Below are positions 22,751-31,555 of a stretch of DNA of 41,031 nt, piece after piece (position 1 is the stretch's first letter; every line of letters begins with the position of its first letter). The stretch is from Candidatus Sabulitectum sp. (GTDB lineage: Bacteria; Fermentibacterota; Fermentibacteria; Fermentibacterales; JCC-6): contig JAOZUR010000023.1 in assembly GCA_029938555.1 (NCBI GenBank), positions 1 to 41,031 of the forward strand. The letters run 5' to 3'. The notes under the pieces were generated by a model, which was not told the origin of the DNA, did no database searches, and saw only the letters and a program-made list of their open reading frames with translations. Both the position numbers and the translations under genes were made by a program.

Positions 22751-25700
22751 ATGATGGCAAAAAAAGTAGCTAAAGTGAATTCAGGGCGATCTGTACACCA
22801 ATTGTTGATGAAGATCTTAAGTGATTCAGGTATCGGTGCAATTGTAATCAGTGGTGATAAAGTTATTAAGATTAATGAGTCTGCATGTAAACTGTTAAAA
22901 GGGAGTTCAGTTGATTTTATAGGAGAAAGTTCAATAGAACTGCTTTCTGCTATTGCTAAACTAGGGGCGAAAATCCGAACAGAACATTCATCATTTAATG
23001 GAAATTCTTATGAGGTTGTTTCATTTAGTGTTAATGTAAATACCAAAGTAATTGATAATGAACGACGCAGGATTTTTAATGAGATGGACGATCTTTATTG
23101 TAAAATTGCCCTTGATGGAACCATTGTTAACATAACTCCATCTATATTCAGTTTTAGCGGATTTACCAGAGAAGATGTTATTGGTACATCTATTTATGAC
23201 TATTATGCCGATGAGGCACAAAAAAATAATCTTATTAGTGCATTAAGTAAATTTGGAAAAGTGAATGATTTTATAATAGATTTGTTCAGAAAAGACGGAA
23301 GTGTTTTTACCACTCGTGGCTCTATGCATGTTGTATTTGATGAACACGGAGTTCCTGTTTTTCACGAAGGTATTCTTACTGATATAAGTGCAGAGCAGCG
23401 ACTTGAGGATGAAATTTTTGAAAAAGAAGCTTTTTTTCGTGAAGTTGTAGAGAGCGTTCCTGATGCAGTTTTTACTATTGATGAATTTGGCATAGTTACT
23501 GCTTGGAATAAGGCGGCGGTTGAAGTTTTTCAGTGGACTGCTGAGGAAGCAATCGGTCGACCTGTTGATGAACTTGTTAATACTGTTTCAGAAAAGGATA
23601 AAATCCCCTCTGAAGACGTAGTTAATGGTAAAATTATTCGTGGGCTTGAATGTACTAGGCATGGAAAGAACGGGAAAGAAATCAAGGTAGCTATTTCTGC
23701 AGCGCCAATAATCGTTCATGGGAAAAACCACGGAGCTGTTGCAGTTTACACTGATCTTTCAGACCGAGAATCTATTCTTCGTCTTCTTCGCGAGAAGGAA
23801 GTAAAGTTTAGAGCAATTACAGAATCAGCTCAGGATGCAGTTATTATTATTGATTCAGATAGCAAAGTATCTTTTTTTAACACATCAGCTGAGTTAATGT
23901 TTGGTTACCATAAATCAGAAACTTTAGGGAAAAAACTTCACCATCTTATTGCCCCTGAAGAATACTGGGAAATGATTGAATTTGGGTTTGCTAATTTCAA
24001 GAGAACAGGGCAAGGTATGATGATTGGCCGAGTTGTTGAAATGGAGGGTAGACGCAAAAATGGAATAATGTTCCCAGTTGAACTTTCTGTTTCTTCTTTT
24101 TTTCTCAATGGAGGTTGGCATGCAACCGGTATTCTCCGCGATATATCAGAACGGAAGCGCATTGAACTTGAACTTATAGAAGCTCGTGAAGGAGCTCTTA
24201 ATGCAGCAAGAACAAAATCTGAATTTCTTGCAAATATGAGTCATGAGATAAGAACTCCACTTAATGCCATTATTGGAACTACAGATTTAATGCTGGAAAC
24301 AGATTTAACACAAGTACAGAAAAGTTTTTTGAAGGTAAGCCGAAATGCTAGTGATAATCTTCTGAATTTGATAAATGATATTCTTGATATTTCAAAAGTT
24401 GAAGCAGGAAGAGTAGAGCTGGAAGAAATTCCTTTTAATCTTTATGAAGAGCTTGAGAAAACATGTGAAACCCTTGCTCTACGAACTCACGAAAAGGGTC
24501 TTGAATTGAATTGTAGAATTGATCTTGAAACACCAAGGTGGGTCAAAGGAGATCCTTCTCGACTTAAACAGGTATTAATTAATCTCATTGGAAATGCTAT
24601 TAAATTCACATCTTCTGGTGAAATAACTGTTTCAGCTGAACTTTATGACTCAGGTAGGATTAAATTTTCGGTTATGGATACTGGAATTGGAATCCCCGAG
24701 GGTAAGGTTGAAGCAATATTCATGAGTTTTACCCAAGCTGATTCATCACACACAAGGCGTTATGGAGGTACAGGGTTAGGGCTTGCTATTTGTACAAAGC
24801 TTGTTGAGTTAATGGGTGGCAATATTACCGTTGAAAGTGAAGTGGGTGTTGGAAGCACATTTTCTTTTTATTCTGATTTGCCAGAAACCGACTCATTGGA
24901 TTTACCTGATTCAGTTAGAGATATTGACCTAAAAGGAAAAAAGATTCTTGTTGCAGACGATAACAAGAATAGTACTGTGATTTTGGGTGAAATTCTTACA
25001 AACTGGGGTGCCTTTGTGGATACAGCCAACGGGGGAGTCGAAGCTCTTCGAATGGCAAGAAGTGCGGAATATGATGTAATTCTTCTTGATTATGGAATGC
25101 CTGAGATAAATGGATTGAAAACAATAGAGTATTTTAAACAAGATGATTTATCAGTAAATCACATCATAATGATGCTTACATGTGAAGACAGTAATACACA
25201 CCTTAACGAATGCAAATTTTCCGGCGTTGAGAGATTTATATTTAAGCCGGTGAGACGGCAAGAGTTGATTCTTCAAATTCGAGGTGTTTTGGGTGGTTTT
25301 TTGCCATCTTCAGAAAATGAAACTTCTTCTTTTGTTGGTAAAACATCCATAGAAACTAAATCTCTTTCTATTCTATTAGCAGAAGATTCTCCAGACAACA
25401 GATTTTTAATACTAAAGTATACAGAGTCTTTTCCTTGGGAAATTACAATTGCAGAGAATGGAAAAGAAGCTTTAGATCATTATTTGCAAAATAAATTTGA
25501 CATAATTCTTATGGACATGCAAATGCCTATTATGGACGGATATGAAGCAACAAGATCCATTCGTGCTCATGAAGCCATATCAATGATCGATCATGTTCCT
25601 ATTGTGGCTCTGACGGCGCATGCTCTCAAAGAGGAAGTTGTTAAGTGTCTTGATGCAGGTTGCGATATTCATATATCAAAACCTGTTCGGAAGAAAAAAT

Positions 25701-26296
25701 TAGTAGAAAAACTTGACCAGTTGATGAAAATTATGGGTCCTCGTGAGGGAATACCACTTGCCCCTGATATAGATAATGATTTACCGGAAAAATTCGACTT
25801 CGTTATGGTAGAATCTGCAGACGATGAAGAAATTCCTCATACCCAAGAAGAGGAATCTCTTGATGTTGTTCATGAAGGTCCCGTGGCTCTTGTTCCAGAG
25901 GATCTTGAAACTCTGATAGAGAATAGACATTCAGACGATGAAGGAATTTCTGATGTTCAAGAAAAGGATTCTCTTGAACTATCTCAGGAAGTGCCAGTGG
26001 CTCTTGTTCCAGAGGATCTTGAAACTTTAATACCGGGGTATATGAAAAATAGATATTCAGATGTAACTAATATTAGACAGCTGGTTAGTGATGGTGATTT
26101 CAAAGAAGCTCAGCGCCTTGCTCATAGCATGAAGGGTTCAGGTGGAGGTTATGGCTTTTCTAGAATATCTGAACTGGGAGCCTCTATGGAAATTGCAGCT
26201 AAATCACTTGATGGACCAGAGATATTATCAGGCATTGATGAACTTGAAATTTATTTAAAAACAGTACGAATTGAATATGTTGACGAAGACGAGTAA
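22751..26296 (+). CDS. PAS hybrid histidine kinase with two receivers and a C-terminal HPt domain
   Basis: 1,181 residues. From the N-terminus: a weak PAS-like region (15-100), three clear PAS segments (about 105-215, 225-340, 350-475), and HisKA with phospho-His in FLANMSHEIRTPLNAI near 498. HATPase_c follows (about 600-715) with LIGNAIKFT, DTGIGIPEGK and GGTGLGLAI. Receiver 1 is at 730-850 (VADDNKNS, LLDYGMP, FKPV) and receiver 2 at 873-995 (LAEDSPDN, LMDMQMP, SKPV). An acidic linker has a tandem 38-residue duplication, and an HPt domain has AHSMKGSGGGYG near 1125. No transmembrane helix is seen, so it is probably cytoplasmic. A kinase-receiver-HPt chain is built to pass phosphate to a further receiver; the adjacent ATPase carries two. 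Confidence 0.93.
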   Translation: MMAKKVAKVNSGRSVHQLLMKILSDSGIGAIVISGDKVIKINESACKLLKGSSVDFIGESSIELLSAIAKLGAKIRTEHSSFNGNSYEVVSFSVNVNTKVIDNERRRIFNEMDDLYCKIALDGTIVNITPSIFSFSGFTREDVIGTSIYDYYADEAQKNNLISALSKFGKVNDFIIDLFRKDGSVFTTRGSMHVVFDEHGVPVFHEGILTDISAEQRLEDEIFEKEAFFREVVESVPDAVFTIDEFGIVTAWNKAAVEVFQWTAEEAIGRPVDELVNTVSEKDKIPSEDVVNGKIIRGLECTRHGKNGKEIKVAISAAPIIVHGKNHGAVAVYTDLSDRESILRLLREKEVKFRAITESAQDAVIIIDSDSKVSFFNTSAELMFGYHKSETLGKKLHHLIAPEEYWEMIEFGFANFKRTGQGMMIGRVVEMEGRRKNGIMFPVELSVSSFFLNGGWHATGILRDISERKRIELELIEAREGALNAARTKSEFLANMSHEIRTPLNAIIGTTDLMLETDLTQVQKSFLKVSRNASDNLLNLINDILDISKVEAGRVELEEIPFNLYEELEKTCETLALRTHEKGLELNCRIDLETPRWVKGDPSRLKQVLINLIGNAIKFTSSGEITVSAELYDSGRIKFSVMDTGIGIPEGKVEAIFMSFTQADSSHTRRYGGTGLGLAICTKLVELMGGNITVESEVGVGSTFSFYSDLPETDSLDLPDSVRDIDLKGKKILVADDNKNSTVILGEILTNWGAFVDTANGGVEALRMARSAEYDVILLDYGMPEINGLKTIEYFKQDDLSVNHIIMMLTCEDSNTHLNECKFSGVERFIFKPVRRQELILQIRGVLGGFLPSSENETSSFVGKTSIETKSLSILLAEDSPDNRFLILKYTESFPWEITIAENGKEALDHYLQNKFDIILMDMQMPIMDGYEATRSIRAHEAISMIDHVPIVALTAHALKEEVVKCLDAGCDIHISKPVRKKKLVEKLDQLMKIMGPREGIPLAPDIDNDLPEKFDFVMVESADDEEIPHTQEEESLDVVHEGPVALVPEDLETLIENRHSDDEGISDVQEKDSLELSQEVPVALVPEDLETLIPGYMKNRYSDVTNIRQLVSDGDFKEAQRLAHSMKGSGGGYGFSRISELGASMEIAAKSLDGPEILSGIDELEIYLKTVRIEYVDEDE
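25883..26029 (+). repeat. Tandem 114-bp (38-codon) duplication in the hybrid kinase linker
   Basis: The stretch GTGGCTCTTGTTCCAGAGG starts at 25883 and again at 25997, exactly 114 bases apart. Each copy continues almost identically (GATCTTGAAACT). Both encode PVALVPEDLETLI, and the surrounding residues are diverged copies. The second copy leads directly into the HPt domain. Confidence 0.85.
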
Positions 26297-28835
26297 AAAC
26301 GTACTGATTATTGATGATGATGAGGATACCAGAAATCTGCTTTCCCTGATTTTAGGGAAAGTAGGTTACGGTACCAGTACAGCTGAAAGTGCTGCAGATG
26401 CCATGAAGATCCTTACTACAGGTGATATTCATGTTATTCTGCTTGACTTGCTGATGCCTGGTATTAACGGTCTTGAATTCTGTGCTAGTCTTCAGTCAGA
26501 CAGAAATCTTTCAAGAATACCTGTGATTATGATTACCAGCAGATCTGACGATGAAACCAGGCGGGATGCTCTGAATGCAGGTGTTGCTGATTTTGTACCT
26601 AAGTCAGAGTTAAACAGAAAAACCCTTCGTACTAAAGTTAAAAAAGTGTTAGAGAGATCCGGTAGATGGAATAAGTTGGATAGTCCAGTACCTTCTGCAA
26701 GATTGCAGAATTATAAAGGTTTTGTTGAGTTTTTGAGAGATAATTCAACCTTATCCAGAGAAGACACTGCTACTTTAACTCTTTCACAGCCCAGAAATAT
26801 GTATCAGACAACAGCTGATATTGGTCTTGATTCTATTGAGACCGCCAAACTTTTGTCGAGTTATTTGCGTCTTCCCAATTACCCATATATTGATCCTGAA
26901 GCAGTAGAACCAGATATGCTTCCTGCTGCGTTCTCGAAGGCTCATAGAGTTCTTGCTTTAAAAGAAAAAGATTGCACACGATTTGTTGTATCGAATCCTT
27001 ATGAACCTCAACTTATTGAAATGCTGGAATCGCTCACAGGAAAAATTCCAACCTTAGGGATAACATGCCCTGATTGTATTGATGCTCTTCTTCGCAAGGA
27101 TGAAACTCATGATAATGAGTCTACTTTTGCTAATATTGGAACTGGTGAAGAGGAAGAGGAAAAAAACAAGAAGGATGATGAAGATGAACTTGCAGACTTT
27201 TCTGGTTCTATAGAAATCACGGAAAAGCCTTCAGAAGAAGATATAAGAAAATTCCCCATTAGATATATTTCAGACAGTATTCTGTTCTCTGCTGTGGCAG
27301 AGGGGGCTAGTGATATTCATATTGAACCCAAACCAGATAAAGTTCTTGTTCGATTCAGGGTTGATGGTGATATGAAGGATATGTTTACTCTAAAAAAGAA
27401 AACAGGAGCTGTTCTAATCAGCAGATTCAAGGTGCTGGGTGGAATGGATATTGCGGAAAGACGAAAACCACAAGATGGGCAAGCAGAGGCGAATATTGGT
27501 GGAAAACCTTTCAAAATGCGTTTTGCCACCACATCTACTCCGCAGGGTGAAAGCCTTATCGTGAGAATGCTTGATCTTTACGCAAAACCCCGCGAGTTGA
27601 CCGAGCTTGGAATGACCGAACAGCAATCGAAGGATCTTTACGAAGTTTCTAGTCAAACTAGTGGTGCAATAATAGTTGTTGGTCCAACTGGTAGTGGAAA
27701 GTCAACAACTTTATACAGTATGATTTCCCATCTAGACATAAAATCTCGTAGTCTTATGACAATTGAAGACCCTGTAGAGTACAGAATTGAGTACGCTAAT
27801 CAGCAACAGGTAAATGAAAAAGCTGGAGTTACTTTTGAAGCTTTGTTAAAGTCAGCAGTTCGTCAGGATCCTGATATTGTTTATCTCGGTGAGGTTCGAG
27901 ATGCTTTTAGTGCCAAAACTTGTCTTGATCTTGCAAGTACAGGTCACCTTACAATGGCAACTCTTCACAGTTCCAATACAACCACTGCATTGTTCCGTCT
28001 TGCCAGATTGGGAATTGCCAGGGAAGATTCAGCCGATAACCTTTTGTGTCTTCTTGCACAAAGGCTTATGAAGAGCTTGTGTCAAAAGTGTCGAAGAATG
28101 AAACCTATAACATTTGAAGAGAAAAAAATTCTTCTTCCTTTTATAGACAGAGAGGATTTACCAACAGAGCTACCACATCCTGAGGGATGTCCCAAATGTA
28201 ATTTCACAGGTTATGCAGGCAGACAGGGTGTTTATGAGTTGATGAGGTTTACTCCAGCGGTTACAAATATCATTAAAACAGCCGAATCAGTACCTGCTAT
28301 GCGTATTGCACTTCATGAAAAAGCAAATGTTTTTCTGCTTTCTGACCATGCAATTATGAAAGTAAAACTGGGACTTCTTTCGTTGGATGATGTGAACAGA
28401 CATGTGTTGCTTGAAGAACTACGGCTAAGTGGTAGACAAAATATTGATTTTGATGAAAAAGTAGTTGAGGTAGATAGGAAAAAACAGATTCTGCTTGTTG
28501 ATGATGACGAAGACTTCAGAAATCTTGCTTCAATACTGCTGGAAACAGCCGGTTATGATGTGGATCAGGCTTGTGATGGGGTAGAAGCCATTGTGACTCT
28601 TCAAACAAGTAATTATGATTTAATATTGTCTGATATCGAAATGCCAGGCCTTGATGGTTTTACAATGCTTCAGGCATTGCAGAGCAAGAATTTGGATACA
28701 CCTCTTGTATTTTTAACAGGCAACGACAGTATGGATAAAGAAGAAAAAGGATATGAATTAGGAGCAATTGATTACATAAGAAAACCAATAAGAAGAAAAA
28801 TGTTCTTAACTCGTGTAAAAAGGGCATTAAAGTGA
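26277..28835 (+). CDS. GspE/PilB-type secretion ATPase with receiver domains at both ends
   Basis: About 852 residues. ATG 26277 overlaps the kinase gene's end; the ORF-track TTG is six bases earlier. Residues 7-125 form a receiver: LIIDDDED, LLDLLMPG, SRSDDE, PKSE. Residues about 140-265 resemble the GspE/PilB N-terminal domain (LSSYLRLPNYPYIDPE, VLALKEKDCTRFVVSNP). After an acidic linker, the ATPase spans about 320-680 with SDIHIEPKPDKVLVRFRVDGD, Walker A VGPTGSGKSTT near 468, Walker B-like DPDIVYLGEVRD, GHLTMATLHSSN and a CxxC...CxxC zinc module. Residues about 735-852 form a second receiver: LLVDDDED, LSDIEMPG, LTGND, RKPI. Such hexameric ATPases power type IV pilus or type II secretion assembly. 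Phosphorylation control is inferred. Confidence 0.92.
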   Translation: MLTKTSKNVLIIDDDEDTRNLLSLILGKVGYGTSTAESAADAMKILTTGDIHVILLDLLMPGINGLEFCASLQSDRNLSRIPVIMITSRSDDETRRDALNAGVADFVPKSELNRKTLRTKVKKVLERSGRWNKLDSPVPSARLQNYKGFVEFLRDNSTLSREDTATLTLSQPRNMYQTTADIGLDSIETAKLLSSYLRLPNYPYIDPEAVEPDMLPAAFSKAHRVLALKEKDCTRFVVSNPYEPQLIEMLESLTGKIPTLGITCPDCIDALLRKDETHDNESTFANIGTGEEEEEKNKKDDEDELADFSGSIEITEKPSEEDIRKFPIRYISDSILFSAVAEGASDIHIEPKPDKVLVRFRVDGDMKDMFTLKKKTGAVLISRFKVLGGMDIAERRKPQDGQAEANIGGKPFKMRFATTSTPQGESLIVRMLDLYAKPRELTELGMTEQQSKDLYEVSSQTSGAIIVVGPTGSGKSTTLYSMISHLDIKSRSLMTIEDPVEYRIEYANQQQVNEKAGVTFEALLKSAVRQDPDIVYLGEVRDAFSAKTCLDLASTGHLTMATLHSSNTTTALFRLARLGIAREDSADNLLCLLAQRLMKSLCQKCRRMKPITFEEKKILLPFIDREDLPTELPHPEGCPKCNFTGYAGRQGVYELMRFTPAVTNIIKTAESVPAMRIALHEKANVFLLSDHAIMKVKLGLLSLDDVNRHVLLEELRLSGRQNIDFDEKVVEVDRKKQILLVDDDEDFRNLASILLETAGYDVDQACDGVEAIVTLQTSNYDLILSDIEMPGLDGFTMLQALQSKNLDTPLVFLTGNDSMDKEEKGYELGAIDYIRKPIRRKMFLTRVKRALK

Positions 28836-28841
28836 GGTATT

Positions 28842-29267
28842 ATGAAGGATGATTTTAGCTTTTCAATGGAAGATGCAGAGGCCAGCATAGAGAAGAATGA
28901 GTCTGATAAGGAAATCAAGAAAAGTAATAGTAATTTACTTAGAGTAGTTGGCATTCTCAGTCTTTTAGCTGTTTTTTCTGTAGTAATTATTAGATTTTTT
29001 ATTATAAACAGCACTAAAGGTGAACCAACATACGAAATTCCAGTAGCTGATTCAGCTTTTATTTTTAATAACATTGAAATGCTGGAGATGCATGTTAGAG
29101 AATACGGTTATTTCCCTGGTGATATACAAGACTTTATAAATTCGTCAGATGACGCAAGCCTTATTGTAAATGATGACGGGTCATTTACATACACAGAGAG
29201 CGGTATAGTTTATAGATCTGACATGGGGCTTCTTGGGCCATCCGGTGGGAACGGTTCTGACCTTTAA
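28842..29267 (+). CDS. Single-pass membrane protein with pseudopilin-like C-terminal region
   Basis: 141 residues, with GAGG four bases before the ATG; it starts 6 bases after the ATPase stop. A charged, Glu/Lys/Ser-rich cytoplasmic N-terminus (1-32) precedes one hydrophobic helix (about 33-56, LLRVVGILSLLAVFSVVIIRFF). The exterior part reads FNNIEMLEMHVREYGYFPGD and ends with IVYRSDMGLLGPSGG. The helix followed by an E-x-x-x-x-x-x-G-x-[YF]-P pattern resembles major and minor pseudopilins, whose residues after the helix read similarly. There is no short prepilin leader with Gly before Phe, so normal peptidase processing is not evident. Its place behind a GspE/PilB ATPase supports a link to the same machine. 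Confidence 0.62.
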   Translation: MKDDFSFSMEDAEASIEKNESDKEIKKSNSNLLRVVGILSLLAVFSVVIIRFFIINSTKGEPTYEIPVADSAFIFNNIEMLEMHVREYGYFPGDIQDFINSSDDASLIVNDDGSFTYTESGIVYRSDMGLLGPSGGNGSDL

Positions 29268-29329
29268 CTGTTATGTTAAAAATTGCATTGTTTTAGTTTA
29301 TTCGTATTCATTAATTGGAGGTTATGTAA

Positions 29330-31555
29330 ATGACTATTGCTCTTTTCCTTTCCATACTTGGTTCATGGGTTTCTCTGGGGGGTGACTCTTATTCAGCTCC
29401 TGAAATTACATTAGTTGAAGCTGATATGGATCATGTGGTTATTCAGTTGAATCTTTCAGGTTATTCTTTAGAAACCATTTCAGAGTATTCACGCTTTGAC
29501 GTTGCTGAATACGATTGGGATATGGATGCACCGATTGGTGATCCTGAACTGCCACTTATACCAGTTGTAATAGGCATTCCAGCTGGTTTGGAAGCTTCAG
29601 TTACTATGCAGGATTCAGAATGGATAAGTGCTGGAGACGGGAAACCATATCCAGTACAGCCAATTCTTATGGATTGTGAAACATCTCCATTGGTTTTTGC
29701 AGAGCTTTCATCACAGCTTCAAGGGGTTTATCCTACACAGCCATTGAATCTTGATAAGCAGGGAAAATGGGCTGGAGTAAACACAATTGTATTACAAATA
29801 AGTCCTTTTTCGTGGGATGAAACTTCAGGAGAATTTCAAGTTGCATCTTCAATTACAGCAAGGGTCGACTTCTTAGGCACAAGAACATATCAAACTTCTG
29901 TTAGGCCAGAGATTGCCAATATGCATGGCTCAATGATCATTAATTACGATGAACTTGATATAATGGTTGATTCTTCTCCTGTTACTATGGATGATGATGT
30001 TTACTTATGTGTAGTTCCACCTGAGAACCTTGAATCAGTAACACCATTACTGGCCATGGTGAACTCGCTCGGGCATCATGTAAATGTAATTGAGATAGAA
30101 CCTGGGCTGAATAGTTATCAGGTAGCGTTAGCTATAAAAGATGTTTACCAGGAAGGTATTACCCGTTTTGCTCTTATTCCAGCCCGGCATCAGCAACTTG
30201 AATCAAAAAATTATGGTTCTTTCTACGGAGATTTTTACTACGCACAGATGACTTCAGATAATCTTCCAGATATTGCTGTGGGAAGATATCCAGGGAATTT
30301 TACACAGCTCGAGAATCAAACTGGAAAAACAATGTCTTACATTTCTTATACAGGTGAAGAGGGGCAACCTTCCATACCTACCAGTGTGATTCTTGCTGCA
30401 CACCAGGAAGATTATCCGGGTAAATATACAGCAAATAGTGAAGCTGTAAGAACTTGGGATTATGAATTGGCTGATATCGATTTCGAAACAGCTTATGCCG
30501 GTGAAGGTGGAAATGCCGCTGATATTTCTGCTGCTATAAACACAGGTGTTGGTATTGTTAATTACCGAGGTCATGGATCGGTTACAATCTGGCAGTGGAC
30601 AGGTGGATGGAACGCCGGTGATGTTTATGCACTTGTAAACACCTATATGCCTCCAGTTTTTAATGTTTGCTGCAGCAATGGAACCCATGATCTTTCATAC
30701 AACTGTCTTGGTGAAACATGGATGGATGCCCCGAATGGTGTAGGTGCCAGTGGAAATCTTGCTGCCAGTGCCCCGTCAGCCACAGTAGCAAACAATAGAA
30801 TGCAGAAAGTTTTATTCTGGCAGCTTTTTGATACTGGTAATACATGTGCAGGTGAGATGCTTGCGGCCACTCAGGTAGACCTTATTCAAACCCAGGGCGC
30901 GCCAGGTCTTGGCAATGCAAAAATGTACCATTGGTTTGGCGATCCATCAATGGACATTCAAACTGGTGACGCAGATGGCACGCCTTTTGCCATGGATTTT
31001 AGTGTTCCCGAAGCTCTTAATATCGGTGCTAATACACTTCAGCTTACTATTACATCCAATGGTTCACCTTTAGAGGGTGCTGTTGTTACCATAACAGATG
31101 GCGTGGGCAATCACCCTGATTTCCCAGAGTCATTTTATGAGCAGCAGATTACCAATAGTTCTGGCCAGGTCTGGTTGAATTTCACAGCACTTGAAGATAA
31201 AAACCTTTATTATGGCGTTAGAAAGCATAATTATGCCTCTGCAACAGGAACAATTGATGTGGTATCAACTGGAATTGAGACAGGGCAGAGTTATACAACA
31301 AATCTTTTACCGATAACCCCTTCTCCTGTTAATGGGCTGGCACAGATTTCATTCACATCCCCTTCAAGTGATCAGGTGAATATCAGTGTTTTAGATCTGT
31401 CCGGCAGAGTCGTTTCAACTATTCATGATGGTGCGGTGCTAGAGGGAGCAGGTTTTAGAACATTTGAAACTTCTGAGCTTTCCCCTGGTATTTATTTCGT
31501 TATGATGCACACAGCTCACACGACAATCACAAGGAAAATGGCTGTTGTCAGATAA
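29330..31555 (+). CDS. Gingipain-like C25 cysteine peptidase with T9SS-type sorting domain
   Basis: 741 residues from an ATG with GGAGG eight bases upstream. A signal peptide (MTIALFLSILGSWVSLGG) is followed by a propeptide-like region. The peptidase domain spans about 225-540: the catalytic His lies in NYRGHGSVTIWQW near 414 and the nucleophile in VFNVCCSNGTHD near 446, the His-Cys pair of family C25. An Ig-like domain follows, and the last ~75 residues (LPITPSPVNG, VLDLSGRVVST, LSPGIYFVMM) form a T9SS type A C-terminal domain. Gingipain-type enzymes are secreted and cut proteins at the surface; the residue preference cannot be read here. The next gene starts inside its end. Confidence 0.88.
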   Translation: MTIALFLSILGSWVSLGGDSYSAPEITLVEADMDHVVIQLNLSGYSLETISEYSRFDVAEYDWDMDAPIGDPELPLIPVVIGIPAGLEASVTMQDSEWISAGDGKPYPVQPILMDCETSPLVFAELSSQLQGVYPTQPLNLDKQGKWAGVNTIVLQISPFSWDETSGEFQVASSITARVDFLGTRTYQTSVRPEIANMHGSMIINYDELDIMVDSSPVTMDDDVYLCVVPPENLESVTPLLAMVNSLGHHVNVIEIEPGLNSYQVALAIKDVYQEGITRFALIPARHQQLESKNYGSFYGDFYYAQMTSDNLPDIAVGRYPGNFTQLENQTGKTMSYISYTGEEGQPSIPTSVILAAHQEDYPGKYTANSEAVRTWDYELADIDFETAYAGEGGNAADISAAINTGVGIVNYRGHGSVTIWQWTGGWNAGDVYALVNTYMPPVFNVCCSNGTHDLSYNCLGETWMDAPNGVGASGNLAASAPSATVANNRMQKVLFWQLFDTGNTCAGEMLAATQVDLIQTQGAPGLGNAKMYHWFGDPSMDIQTGDADGTPFAMDFSVPEALNIGANTLQLTITSNGSPLEGAVVTITDGVGNHPDFPESFYEQQITNSSGQVWLNFTALEDKNLYYGVRKHNYASATGTIDVVSTGIETGQSYTTNLLPITPSPVNGLAQISFTSPSSDQVNISVLDLSGRVVSTIHDGAVLEGAGFRTFETSELSPGIYFVMMHTAHTTITRKMAVVR

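Noticed and set aside
30254-30688. 144-residue minus-strand ORF inside the C25 peptidase gene
   Set aside because: Antisense shadow of a strongly supported gene, with no start signal.
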